The translations under genes and the position numbers were made by a program. Positions 35,089-45,100 of a DNA stretch of 64,000 nucleotides are shown piece after piece. Each line of letters begins with the position of its first letter. Positions within the stretch are counted from its first letter, which is position 1. The notes beneath the pieces were generated by a model that saw nothing but the letters and a program-made list of their open reading frames with translations, had not been told where the DNA came from and ran no database searches. This DNA is from Flagellimonas spongiicola (lineage in GTDB: Bacteria > Bacteroidota > Bacteroidia > Flavobacteriales > Flavobacteriaceae): NCBI RefSeq assembly GCF_023502425.1, contig NZ_JAMFMA010000002.1, positions 868,001 through 932,000 of the forward strand, read 5' to 3'.

Positions 35089-36108
35089 TCATGTCAATTG
35101 GGATTGCATATGTTTTCGATATGCAGATGGAGTCATATGTGTGTAGGCCTTAAATGCTAGATTGAACGAAGTCACATTTCCAAAGCCACAATCATAGGCA
35201 ATACTGGCAATTTTACTCCCATGATGTTCAGGGTTTGTAAGCATTTGTTTTGCTTTTTCAATTCGGAAGCTATTTATGAATTCAGAAAAGTTTCGATGTT
35301 CAACGGCATTAATGGCTTGAGACAATTTTCGTGGTGTAGTATCCAAAAGTGTCGCCATGCCATCCAATGTTAAATTTGGGTTGGTGAATAGTTCTTCTTT
35401 TTGCATAAGGCCTTTAATGCGATTAACCAAAATCGCGGCGCTAGATTCATCTAATGTTGAGCTATTGTATTTGCCCAACCGAAAAGCATGCTTTTGAAGA
35501 AACAAGAAGGAAAAAACATAGATTAGGAATGAAAAGAAAACGGCTCCACTGATATAAAATGGGATGACGCGTGCCAAATTCCCCATATAGAACAACCACA
35601 TTAACGCTATGCCCAACCACAAATTCCTAAACCATGAAGCTTTTTGTGGGTGAACCTCTTTACGTGAATTGCGGTAAATGGTTAATGCAACTATTAAATA
35701 AATGGCCAGATGCAGAAACACCAAAAGATAAATCACAACGCTAATAGGGCGTGCATCATTCGGAATCCAGTAACTGCATAGGGCAAAAGTTGCAAATGGA
35801 ATCAAATGCAAATATTCTTGTTTGTTAAGCTTCGTTTTGGAATGGAATAGTGTTAAACTATAAAATCGCACAAATGGCCCGGTAAGTAAAATGCCCGAAA
35901 TGCCAAGGTTCCGTTGCCAAGGTTCTAAATCCAAATAGACATTCAGAATCGATTTTCCAATTCGAATGGTAAGACCAAGAATGATTAAGGCCAAAAATAG
36001 ATTTGAATGGTCATTGCCTTTCATTTTGGTGGTAAGATAGGTCACCAGGAATAGCGCTTGTGCTATCCCCAAGCAACTTAAGACCAATAAAAGAACATCC
36101 TGATGCAT
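35089..36108 (-). CDS. AraC-type regulator with N-terminal membrane domain
   Basis: 339-aa protein with seven or so hydrophobic helices in the first 215 residues, followed by a cytoplasmic AraC double helix-turn-helix (about 240-339; LDTTPRKLSQAINAV and IAYDCGFGNVTSFNLAF). Membrane-bound AraC proteins of this type are common in Bacteroidota and sense envelope or exported signals. It lies between two secreted sugar-enzyme-like genes and is divergent from the lactonase. A -7 element ends 4 nt before its ATG. Confidence 0.88.
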   Translation of the reverse strand: MHQDVLLLVLSCLGIAQALFLVTYLTTKMKGNDHSNLFLALIILGLTIRIGKSILNVYLDLEPWQRNLGISGILLTGPFVRFYSLTLFHSKTKLNKQEYLHLIPFATFALCSYWIPNDARPISVVIYLLVFLHLAIYLIVALTIYRNSRKEVHPQKASWFRNLWLGIALMWLFYMGNLARVIPFYISGAVFFSFLIYVFSFLFLQKHAFRLGKYNSSTLDESSAAILVNRIKGLMQKEELFTNPNLTLDGMATLLDTTPRKLSQAINAVEHRNFSEFINSFRIEKAKQMLTNPEHHGSKIASIAYDCGFGNVTSFNLAFKAYTHMTPSAYRKHMQSQLT

Positions 36109-36112
36109 GGTT

Positions 36113-36120
36113 CAAAAATA
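36113..36120 (-). promoter_or_regulatory. -7 element for the 7TM-AraC gene
   Basis: The minus strand reads TATTTTTG, then 4 nt (AACC), then the ATG. This predicts a leaderless or nearly leaderless message. Confidence 0.5.
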
Positions 36121-36190
36121 GCAAGTCCAACAAAAAGAAAATTATCAATCCATTTTTAGTTTTTATTTTTATGAAAACTCTAAGATTCAA

Positions 36191-37294
36191 ATGCGATTTA
36201 ACCTCCTACCAATAATCGTTCTCCTTGTTTTGGGAACGGCTTGTACCGAAAAAAAAGAAATGAAGAAAACCTATAATTTGTTTGTTGGCACCTATACCAA
36301 TGGTGATAGCGAAGGCATTTATCGGTTCACCTTTGATGCTGCGAATGGGCAATTTTCAGAGCAGACTTTAGTGGCCGCATTGCCCAATCCTTCCTATTTA
36401 AAAATCTCAGGTGACAAAAAGAATTTGTATGCCATTCAAGAAACTGCGGATTTTGATAGTTTGGGTGGAGGAATAAGTGCGTTTCGGCTACAAAATGGCA
36501 TGTTGGAACAATTGAATAGTATGGGTACGGGAGGTGCACATCCATGTCATGTTTCATTATCCAATGATGGTTATGCAGTAGCTTCAAATTATTCAGGAGG
36601 AAGTATCTCCATTCATAAACTAAAAGATGATGGCTCGTTGTCTTCCCAAGTCCAATTTATTGATCACAAAGTACTGGATACGGTAAAAAAATCGCATGCA
36701 CATATGGGGGAATTTGTTGGGCAAAAGCTTTATGTTTCCGATTTAGGATTGGACGCCCTAAAAGTTTACGACCGAGAGGGGGAAGATTATGTTCCAGCTA
36801 AACAAGCCTCTTTGAATCTTCCTGATGGTGCAGGCCCAAGGCATTTTGCCTTTGGGAATACTGGAATTCTATATGTAATCAATGAACTGAATTCCACTAT
36901 CACGGTGTTTCAAAAAGACTCAAATTCTGAATATCAGGAAATACAGTTGCTAAGCACGCTGGACAATAATTTTAAAGGGGAGAGTTTTTGTGCGGACATC
37001 CATTTATCCGCAGACGGAAAATTTTTATATGGATCCAATAGAGGTGAAAATACAATCGTGGTTATGTCTGTTGATGCTGAAACAGGCAAATTGGAAACGG
37101 TTGGACGAACTTCAGTAGAGGGTGACTGGCCTCGAAATTTTAGTATAGACCCAAGCGGAGATTTTCTTTTAGTGGCGAATCAACGTAGCAACAATATCAC
37201 TGTATTTAACAGGGATAAAGTAAATGGCACTTTGGTCTTCTCGCACGAACTGAAATTTCCCAGACCTGTTTGTTTGGAGTTTTTGGAAGATTAA
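36191..37294 (+). CDS. lactonase family (7-bladed beta-propeller) lipoprotein
   Basis: Lactonase-family protein (6-phosphogluconolactonase Pgl type, non-NagB fold), 367 aa. A lipoprotein signal ends at a Cys (LGTAC18). The mature part has FVGTYTNGDSEGIYRF, GGAHPCHVSLSNDGYAVASNYSGGS, GAGPRHFAF and GDWPRNFSIDPSGDFLLVANQ, all typical propeller blades of this family. The signal suggests a periplasmic or surface sugar-lactone hydrolase. It is divergent from the 7TM-AraC gene, which may control it, and lies near the PQQ-dehydrogenase-like gene. Confidence 0.9.
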   Translation: MRFNLLPIIVLLVLGTACTEKKEMKKTYNLFVGTYTNGDSEGIYRFTFDAANGQFSEQTLVAALPNPSYLKISGDKKNLYAIQETADFDSLGGGISAFRLQNGMLEQLNSMGTGGAHPCHVSLSNDGYAVASNYSGGSISIHKLKDDGSLSSQVQFIDHKVLDTVKKSHAHMGEFVGQKLYVSDLGLDALKVYDREGEDYVPAKQASLNLPDGAGPRHFAFGNTGILYVINELNSTITVFQKDSNSEYQEIQLLSTLDNNFKGESFCADIHLSADGKFLYGSNRGENTIVVMSVDAETGKLETVGRTSVEGDWPRNFSIDPSGDFLLVANQRSNNITVFNRDKVNGTLVFSHELKFPRPVCLEFLED

Positions 37295-37301
37295 ACTTTA
37301 G

Positions 37302-37715
37302 CTATTCGCAAGTATACGTTTGGCCTTCTCTTGTAAACACTGCTTTGTCATCGGGCCTTAAGGCACCATGCCAGGTATTTTTATACCATTTTTCTGGTTC
37401 GTCATCTGCGCGGTAATCCGCAGCAAAAAAGCTATAATCGTCATTGAAAGTTAGAATGATATCACCTTGTCCATCTGCATCAATCCATCTGCCGGTCATG
37501 ATATGCCCCTCTAATTTTCCCCAAATACCACCCAAGGCATTTTTGTGTTTCAGTAGATAGGACCCAGCAATTTCATCTGAATCAAAAAGCAAATCGAACC
37601 GACCGATTTCCGTGCAATAACTTTTGGATTTCACTTGATTTTCCACTTGTGCATTTAAAGGGAACAACAAAATCATGATGATAAGTAAGGGAAGTAGTTT
37701 CCTGGATATTTGCAT
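37302..37715 (-). CDS. small secreted protein of unknown function
   Basis: Not recognised. The 137-aa exported protein has a signal peptide (LLPLLIIMILLFPLNAQ) and a beta-rich mature part of about 110 aa: GIWGKLEGHIMTGRWIDADGQG, then ILTFNDDYSFFAADYRADDEP and WYKNTWHGALR. Two cysteines flank the mature domain (near its start and at the very end) and could form a disulfide. It starts 4 bp after the SMP-30-like gene and is convergent with the lactonase gene, 7 bp away. Confidence 0.7.
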   Translation of the reverse strand: MQISRKLLPLLIIMILLFPLNAQVENQVKSKSYCTEIGRFDLLFDSDEIAGSYLLKHKNALGGIWGKLEGHIMTGRWIDADGQGDIILTFNDDYSFFAADYRADDEPEKWYKNTWHGALRPDDKAVFTREGQTYTCE

Positions 37716-37718
37716 TTT

Positions 37719-38663
37719 TCAGTTGTTTTTTAAAGACCGGATAACCAATTGATACGATTTTAACTTGGAAGCGTCCATGATTGAATTGGTTTCTTGATCT
37801 AGGTTTCTCAGTTGGGAATCAGAAACATAATACATACGATCATTGAGGATATCAAAAGTAGTCGGTAGGTCGGCTTCGTTTTCAAATGAGGCAAATTTTT
37901 CCGCTTGCGTAATTTCATTCAAATCTGGACTCAATTGGTATTGATAGATGCCATTAAGTGTAAAATCACGTCTACCGTTTACAATTCCAATTAGTGTCTT
38001 GTTATGGAATTTCAGCCCATCAATACCCTTATAATTATTAGGTTGATTGACCAAGCTCTTACTGGGAATATGTAAAACACGTATGCCTGTGGTATAGGAG
38101 GCAAAATAGAGATAAGTACCATCCTCAGAAATTGCAATTCCGTTGGAGTGCTTCAAATCTTCGAGCGAAACAAATACACGTAATTGATTTGTTTTAGCAT
38201 CTATTGTATAAATATCGCTGCTCTCAGAGTCCGTGATATAGATATCCCCCATATGACTAATGGCTATATCGTTGAGGTATACAAAGCCAGCATCTTTTAA
38301 AGTGTATGAGCGAATGTGTTTTCCAGTGTTTTTGTCTAGGAGTAATAAGATGGACCGATTTGTTGATTTGGGTAGCATATTACCCAATGCATAAAGGGTA
38401 TCCTTTGCTATGGTCATTCCAAAACCTTGCAAATACCCAAATTCGCCCGGTTGAATAAAATTGGAATGGTCTCGCCCTTCAAAATCACTTTGGACAATCT
38501 TACTGTGTTTTATGCTATTTATGAATATTCTTTCATTATCCGAATCAACTGCAATACCTTCAGGAATAAGGTTGGATTCGAAGGGTAGCGTTACGATTTG
38601 TACATTGTTCTGGCCAAGATTTTTCAATGGAATCAAGAGCAACAAAAGTGCAAGTGTTCTCAT
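37719..38663 (-). CDS. secreted SMP-30/gluconolactonase-like beta-propeller
   Basis: 314-aa exported protein (signal MRTLALLLLLIPLKNLGQ). The repeated blades, such as PEGIAVDSDNERIFINSIKHS, YITDSESSDIYTID, HSNGIAISEDGTYLYFASYTTG and LKFHNKTLIGIVNG, follow the SMP-30/gluconolactonase/LRE pattern. Whether it keeps the metal-binding catalytic residues cannot be judged by eye. It probably hydrolyses a lactone or ester, or is only a binding protein. It is co-transcribed with the small secreted protein at 37302. Confidence 0.8.
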   Translation of the reverse strand: MRTLALLLLLIPLKNLGQNNVQIVTLPFESNLIPEGIAVDSDNERIFINSIKHSKIVQSDFEGRDHSNFIQPGEFGYLQGFGMTIAKDTLYALGNMLPKSTNRSILLLLDKNTGKHIRSYTLKDAGFVYLNDIAISHMGDIYITDSESSDIYTIDAKTNQLRVFVSLEDLKHSNGIAISEDGTYLYFASYTTGIRVLHIPSKSLVNQPNNYKGIDGLKFHNKTLIGIVNGRRDFTLNGIYQYQLSPDLNEITQAEKFASFENEADLPTTFDILNDRMYYVSDSQLRNLDQETNSIMDASKLKSYQLVIRSLKNN

Positions 38664-38776
38664 AAAGTTTTCTGATTGAGTGTGTTATCAAGTTTAGTGA
38701 AAATTTGAACAGTCGCAATACAAAGTATTGTTAAAGCTGAAGTGGCTCAGAAATACGAAAAATCACGGAAGTGTTT

Positions 38777-39868
38777 TTAGTTCTGCGCCAGTAATACGAT
38801 TCCACCTATTAGCAACGATCCGAAGATAACGGCGAAGAAAATTTTCCAGAAACTGTATGGGCGTGATCCAGAAATTTGTCCATTTTCACCATTGATAAAG
38901 AAATTGTATTCCTTTCCCTTGTAACGATATGCACTGACATAAACAGGCAACAAAATATGCTTGAATGTTTCATCTGTCAATCGCATATCCATACTTGATA
39001 TTCGTTGTGTATCCCCACCAATATCGCGCCTACACCAACGCTTGGCAATGTCCTTTGCAACATCTTTAGAGCGTAAGTGCCCTTCGCTCAATGGAATGGT
39101 ATATTTTTCAGTGACAAATCCTGCTAAGAAGTTATTATGGAATGGCTGTAGTTTTTTCAAATCCCAACGCGCAATTTTATTTGGTATTCTTCCAGTACGT
39201 TGGTTCGAGGCTTTGATAATTGTATCATCTACAAAACCCGAAACGCGGCCCGAAGCAGGATACCATCTTGTTTTCCGCACAGTTTTGGTAACAACCTTGC
39301 CTTGGGCATTGCGCACTTTTTTGGTTTCGTAATAATAGATACCTCTTTGTCCAGTGTATTTGGCATCCAATTGAGCGTCAAACGTCCAATACGGTAAATA
39401 AAGTCCTTTGGTAAATTGGGGATCTAGAGATGCCTTTTTTAGTTTATTCGGTGCCCACCATAATTTATTTACCCATTTCTGGAAGATTAAAAAAGATTGT
39501 TTTTTTTCAATTTGAAAAGGAAGGACAGCACCCGGAAGAATCCACTCTTCTTTATACGCATCCTCAATAACCAATGGAGAACTGCAGTAGACGCAATGCA
39601 GGGATTTATAATTTTCCTCCACATGTTGATTTGCGCCACAATTCTTGCAATGCAACATGGAAATCTCCTCGCTGTGCCTCTGCGCACCCATTTCCTTCAA
39701 ATACGGATATAGTTCCAGCTCTTCAAAACCGGTTTCACTGACTTCAATTAGCTCCTCATGACCACAGTATTCACAACTAATATTTGTGGTCCCAGGTTTG
39801 TATTTAAGCTCAGCTCCGCAGTTTGAACAAGGTTTTTTAAGCTCAGTTTTTTGGATTGATGGCTCCAA
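38777..39868 (-). CDS. membrane protein with two N-terminal zinc ribbons
   Basis: 363 aa. Two TFIIB-type zinc ribbons are visible: Cys14/Cys17 with Cys32/Cys35, and Cys74/Cys77 with Cys92/Cys95. A central region with basic and aromatic residues (ending YRYKGKEYNFFINGENGQISG) is followed by a C-terminal membrane helix (about 338-360, WKIFFAVIFGSLLIGGIVLLA). The layout resembles Bacillus YdjG-type proteins that recruit SPFH or PspA partners. It lies 3 bp after the SPFH gene, so the two form an operon. Function is unknown. Confidence 0.78.
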   Translation of the reverse strand: MEPSIQKTELKKPCSNCGAELKYKPGTTNISCEYCGHEELIEVSETGFEELELYPYLKEMGAQRHSEEISMLHCKNCGANQHVEENYKSLHCVYCSSPLVIEDAYKEEWILPGAVLPFQIEKKQSFLIFQKWVNKLWWAPNKLKKASLDPQFTKGLYLPYWTFDAQLDAKYTGQRGIYYYETKKVRNAQGKVVTKTVRKTRWYPASGRVSGFVDDTIIKASNQRTGRIPNKIARWDLKKLQPFHNNFLAGFVTEKYTIPLSEGHLRSKDVAKDIAKRWCRRDIGGDTQRISSMDMRLTDETFKHILLPVYVSAYRYKGKEYNFFINGENGQISGSRPYSFWKIFFAVIFGSLLIGGIVLLAQN

Positions 39869-39871
39869 AGA

Positions 39872-41005
39872 TTAATTATTAGGTAGAGGAGGAGGCGTAT
39901 TGCCGCCTAAGAATGATTTAAGCTCTTCAACATCTTTTAAAGCAGACCAATTTGCCATTCCTTGTTTCCAAACAAGACTGTCTCTATTAATGGTCCTGTT
40001 GGCAAAAAGGGATTGTAATTGCTCAAAACTAACTGGACCTTGTTGGCTTCCATTCACTGCATAAAAATATTGGACAGAAACAGGCATTGGTGGAGGCACT
40101 GCGCCCATTTGTTGGGTACCCTGAACGTTCGTCTGTGATGTAGCTCCCATCATTCCGCCCATTTGTTGGGCCAAGACAAATCCCATTCCCATCCCCATTC
40201 CAGCACCTGCGGTACCACCTTCATTTTGGGCAGCGGCCTCAATAGCTTTAGCAGTTTTGAATTTGGTAAGTTTATCTAAATCCAATTTATCGATGCGACT
40301 GTATTCAAAAATCTCTTTCTTGAGATCTTCAGGCATCGAAACATTCTCGATATAGAATTTCTCCAAGGAAATACCAACGGTGAGAAACTCAGGTTGCATT
40401 ACTTCTTGACAAGTCTCTGATAGCTCTGATGTATTTGCAGCATACAGTTCAATGGGTAGATTTGCTTCACCAACCGTATCCGTAAATCGTGTTGCGATAA
40501 GACTTTTTAGGTGTTCATTGATTTCGAAATTTGTGAAATTATTGTCGGTACCAACAATGTCAATGATAAATTTACCGGCATCAGCAATTTTAAAGGCATA
40601 GGTGCCAAATGCCCTAATCTCAACTAAGCCAAAACGGTCATCGCTTAAGGTGATTGGACTTTTGGTACCCCATTTCTCATCGGTGAACAAATGGGTGTTC
40701 ACAAAATACACCTCTGCTTTAAACGGAGAATTGAAGCCATATTTCCACCCTTTCAATGTGGCAAGAATAGGAAGGTTTTTTGTAGTCAGATCATAGGTGC
40801 CCGGTTCAAATACATCAGCCAATTGGCCCTCGTTTACAAAGACTGCTGTTTGACCTTCTCGAACAATGAGTTTGGCTCCATTCTTAATTTCATTTTGGTA
40901 ACGTTCAAAACGGTGTGCAATGGTGTCATCGGTGTAATCCAGCCACTCAATAATATCAATAAACTCGTGGGAGAGTTTTTCCTTGATTTTGCTAAAAATA
41001 TCCAT
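39872..41005 (-). CDS. SPFH-domain protein with C-terminal GYF_2 domain (YdjI-like)
   Basis: 377-aa protein of the virion-core-like SPFH group (B. subtilis YdjI relatives). An SPFH/band 7 domain occupies about residues 40-255 (EGQTAVFVNEGQLADVFEPG, then YAFKIADAGKFIIDIVG). A Met/Gly/Gln-rich linker (263-300) follows, then a GYF_2 domain (about 312-365, with GPVSFEQLQSLF and VWKQGMANWSAL), and a Pro tail with PPPLP at 371-375. SPFH proteins scaffold membranes; GYF domains bind proline-rich peptides. The gene forms a pair with the zinc-ribbon gene and follows DUF4328. No PspA gene is in the window. Confidence 0.88.
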   Translation of the reverse strand: MDIFSKIKEKLSHEFIDIIEWLDYTDDTIAHRFERYQNEIKNGAKLIVREGQTAVFVNEGQLADVFEPGTYDLTTKNLPILATLKGWKYGFNSPFKAEVYFVNTHLFTDEKWGTKSPITLSDDRFGLVEIRAFGTYAFKIADAGKFIIDIVGTDNNFTNFEINEHLKSLIATRFTDTVGEANLPIELYAANTSELSETCQEVMQPEFLTVGISLEKFYIENVSMPEDLKKEIFEYSRIDKLDLDKLTKFKTAKAIEAAAQNEGGTAGAGMGMGMGFVLAQQMGGMMGATSQTNVQGTQQMGAVPPPMPVSVQYFYAVNGSQQGPVSFEQLQSLFANRTINRDSLVWKQGMANWSALKDVEELKSFLGGNTPPPLPNN

Positions 41006-41038
41006 GGTTCAGTGTTTGTTATTTGTCTTTTAAAACTA

Positions 41039-41058
41039 TGAAAAGGAAAACCTTTTCA
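41039..41058. repeat. 8-bp inverted repeat upstream of the SPFH gene
   Basis: TGAAAAGG (41039-41046), a 4-nt loop of As, then CCTTTTCA (41051-41058). It lies in the 124-bp gap between DUF4328 and the SPFH ATG at 41005. It could be an operator, a weak terminator of DUF4328 transcription, or a 5' UTR structure. Confidence 0.5.
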
Positions 41059-41129
41059 CAATCTATTCGTATACAAAACAAGGAAAATGTTTCATTGAAG
41101 GTTTAAAAACAGATGTTGAAACAGGATTA

Positions 41130-42104
41130 TTATTCTTCTGAAAGGGCTGTTACTTCCGTTTTTTTAGCTTCCAATTCAGTGAGGTAGGCTTCTTTTTTGG
41201 ATACAGAACGAATAACGAAAATGGCCAATAGTGACAACGGAATATCGAAAAGTATACCAATCATGTCGGCAGATGTGCTTGACATCAATTCTTCCAAGGT
41301 TTCAGCTCTTAAACTTGATTTAGTTATGTATTTGCCAATCATTCCCCCGATGATCCATAAAGCCCACCAAGTACCGATCAAGGCTTTGTTGGATTTCATT
41401 TCTTCACCGGTTCTTTGTTTAATCAAGTAAGACATTTTATCATCCAGTTCTTCCATGATTTGGTACGGTCTGAAAAGATTTAGTATCGGTACGAACCAAG
41501 CTCCAGCTGCCCAACCTTCGTCATAAGTTGGATTTGCCGATCTGCTACGCAAATTGTAGTAGGATCTTCGGAACCACATGATAAATGTGATTACGGAAAT
41601 AACGTATAACAAAATATTGACAACACCTATAGTTCCTTCTCTCAAATCATTCATTTCCAATTGGCGATCAGATACAGGAAAACCTTCCTGAAATTTCAAT
41701 AAAAGATCATATTGTAAATAAGAAGAGTAAAAAGAGAAAAATCCAAGTATAAGCAAACTCCAAATTAAGTATTCGGCCCATTTGGCGCGTTGCATATTTG
41801 GTTTAATAGGGGTTTTGATGATCGGAATACTTTTACTTTCTGGATCTAGAACATAGTAGGGACATTCGGTTTCAAAATCGGCCTCCTTTCCTGTTATTTT
41901 GCATAAGATTCCACGGTTAAAATCAAGGTGACGGTGCTTGCATTTTTTACAGAACACCAGTTGTTCATCTCGGGTCATTTGGTAAGGTTGAAGTAATTTA
42001 GGATTGATTTTACTCCCAATGTAGTCCTTTTTATACAACGCCCAAGAATTTATCGATGAATGAATGTTAAAATCGAACCATGGATTCTCTGATTTTCCAT
42101 ACAT
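41130..42104 (-). CDS. DUF4328 membrane protein with N-terminal four-Cys module
   Basis: 324 aa. The first 85 residues hold four cysteines spaced like a zinc ribbon (Cys52, Cys55, Cys68, Cys81; FCKKCKHRH start). The rest is the DUF4328 membrane domain with four or more helices and the motif EGWAAGAWFVPILNLFRPYQIMEE. The family has no assigned function; the polar ARG/ASN-rich loops suggest a non-transport role. It is on the same strand 124 bp ahead of the SPFH gene, and its ATG is 30 bp from the divergent sortilin-like gene. A functional link to the SPFH/zinc-ribbon pair is inferred. Confidence 0.85.
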   Translation of the reverse strand: MYGKSENPWFDFNIHSSINSWALYKKDYIGSKINPKLLQPYQMTRDEQLVFCKKCKHRHLDFNRGILCKITGKEADFETECPYYVLDPESKSIPIIKTPIKPNMQRAKWAEYLIWSLLILGFFSFYSSYLQYDLLLKFQEGFPVSDRQLEMNDLREGTIGVVNILLYVISVITFIMWFRRSYYNLRSRSANPTYDEGWAAGAWFVPILNLFRPYQIMEELDDKMSYLIKQRTGEEMKSNKALIGTWWALWIIGGMIGKYITKSSLRAETLEELMSSTSADMIGILFDIPLSLLAIFVIRSVSKKEAYLTELEAKKTEVTALSEE

Positions 42105-42134
42105 TTAAGAACGACTAATTCAACATCAAAGAAA

Positions 42135-45100
42135 ATGAAACAAATGCTTTCCAAAGCCGGCCTTTCCATGCTGGTTTTTTGTCTATTTGCGACAACGTTA
42201 CATTCCCAAAGAAGAAAATCAACACCATCAGGTCCTGAGTATCCAGAAGCACTTTACTCGAGTATGGAATATCGACTTGTAGGCCCTTTTAGAGGTGGTC
42301 GTTCTGCCGCAGTTACAGGGGTGCCGGGAGAACCCAATCTATTTTATTTTGGCGCCACAGGAGGTGGTGTTTGGAAAACGACTGATGGCGGTAGGTCTTG
42401 GGAGAATATTTCCGATGGTTACTTTGGTGGGAGTATTGGAGCGGTTGAGGTGTCACAGAGTGATCCAAACGTAATTTATGTAGGCGGTGGCGAAAAAACA
42501 CTGCGCGGAAATGTGTCCAGCGGCTATGGTATTTGGAAAACGGAAGACGCCGGTAAAACATGGGAACAGGCAGGATTGGAAAAAAGTAGACATGTTCCTA
42601 GAATCCGAATACATCCAACGGACCATAATACGATATACGCTGCCGTACTCGGAAACATTTATAAACCGACAAAGGAGAGAGGGGTTTACAAAAGTACTGA
42701 CGGGGGAAAATCTTGGCGTCAGGTTTTATATGTCAACGATCAATCAGGCGCTGTTGACTTGACCCTAGATCCAAATAACCCCAGAATTTTGTACGCATCT
42801 ACATGGAGAGCAAAAAGAACACCCTATAGTTTAAGTAGTGGTGGTGATGGATCTGCATTATGGAAGAGTACGGATAGCGGTGAAACTTGGAAGGAAATTT
42901 CCAAGAATGAAGGTTTTCCGAAAGACACTTTGGGAATTATTGGCGTCACGGTATCTCCACAAAACAGTGATCGTGTATGGGCAATTGTTGAAAACAAGGA
43001 AAAAGGAGGCTTATACCGATCTGAAGATGGTGGTAAGAAATGGACCTTGATCAATGCTGAACGAAAACTGCGCCAGCGCGCTTGGTATTATACACGAGTC
43101 TATGCAGATACTGAAGATGTGAATTCCGTATATGTTATGAATGTCAGGTATCATAAATCCACTGACGGTGGTAAGAGCTTTAATACATTCAATGCACCAC
43201 ATGGAGATCATCATGACCTGTGGATCTCACCAGAGAATTCCAAACGCATGATAATTGGTGATGATGGAGGAGCTCAAGTGAGTTATGATGGAGGTGAAAC
43301 TTGGAGTACCTATTACAATCAGCCAACAGCACAATTTTATAGAGTCACTACTGATAACGCATTTCCATATCGAATCTATGTGGCACAACAAGACAATTCC
43401 ACAATTCGTATCAACCATAGAAGTGATGATGGTTCCATTGGTGAAGATGACTGGGAGCCTACTGCTGGAGGTGAATCTGCCCACATTGCAGTAGATCCAA
43501 ACGATAATGATATCGTTTATGGTGGTAGTTATGGTGGTTTTTTAACCCGCGTGAATCATAAGAACAACACGGTAAGAGGAATTAATGTTTGGCCTGATAA
43601 TCCTATGGGATATGGTGCCGAGGGAATGAAATATCGTTTCCAGTGGAACTTCCCTATAATTTTCAGCAAGCATGATCCTAAGAAATTATATACGTTCTCA
43701 AATCATGTACACCTGAGCACGAACGAAGGTCAAAGCTGGGAGTTACTAAGTGATGATCTTACAAGAAATGACCCCGATAAACTTGTCAGTAGCGGGGGAC
43801 CAATTACCCAAGATAACACAGGGGTAGAATATTACTGTACCATTTTTGCGGCCAATGAAAGTCCACTTAAGGAAGGTTTATTATGGGTAGGAAGTGATGA
43901 TGGATTGATTCATGTGACCAAGGATGGGGGATCTACATGGGAAAATGTTACACCTCCAAATATGCCGGAATGGAGTATGATTAACAGTATAGAACCCTCC
44001 AATTTTTACGAAGGCACTTGCTATGTTGCTGCTACCAGATACAAACTCGGGGATTTTCAACCCTATTTGTATAAAACCACGGATTATGGGCAAACATGGA
44101 CAAAAATAACGAACGGTATAAACAATGAACATTTTACCCGTGCCCTGCGTGAAGACCCTAAAAGAAAGGGCCTACTCTACGCTGGTACGGAAACAGGAAT
44201 GTATGTTTCGTTTAACGATGGACAAAAATGGGAGCAATTTCAATTGAATCTCCCTATTGTACCTATCACTGATATGACCATCAAAGACAATAATTTGATT
44301 GTCGCCACACAAGGTAGAAGTATTTGGATATTGGATGACTTAACGGTTTTGCATCAACTTGATGCTTCCAAGAAGTCGGCAAATGCCATTTTATATCAAC
44401 CTAAAGATAGTTATAGGACCAAAGGCTCCGCGACAAGTGAACCATCAAAAACCGAAGGTCAGAATCATCCAAATGGTGTAGTGACACATTTTTATGTTAA
44501 GAACAAGGCTGAAAAAGACAGCATTTCATTGACGTATACGACCATGAGTGGAGATACCTTGGCTTCTTATAGCACTTATGCCAAAAAAGAAGACAAGAAA
44601 CTCAACGTGAAAAAAGGCGGCAATACCCATGTTTGGGATACCCGAGGTAAAGGTGCAGAACGGTTGAAGGGTATGATATTATGGTGGGCTAATTTAAGTG
44701 GTGCCAAAGCTGTTCCGGGCTCTTATAAGGTCCATTTGAATGTTAATGGCGAGGTACAATCGCAGAATTTCAATATTCTTCCTGATCCGCGAGCAGAAGT
44801 TAGTGTTGCGGATATGCAAAAGCAATATGATTTCATTACGGATATCAATACTACTGTGGACAAGGCGCATAAATCCATTAAGAAGATTCGAAAAATAAGT
44901 GAAAAGTTAGATGCATTTACTGCGCAATACAAGGATGATGAAGCTACTAAGGATTTGGTGGAAAAAGCCAATAAACTGAAGGAGAATTTCGGGAATATCG
45001 AAAAGGCATTGTATCAAACCAAAAACCGAAGCAATCAGGACCCATTGAATTTCCCAATCCGATTAACGAACAAATTGGGACATCTGAATAGCTTGGTTTC

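Noticed and set aside
38716..38730. CAATAC-AAA-GTATTG inverted repeat upstream of the SMP-30-like gene
   Set aside because: Six-base arms in AT-rich DNA with no adjacent promoter match; chance occurrence is likely.
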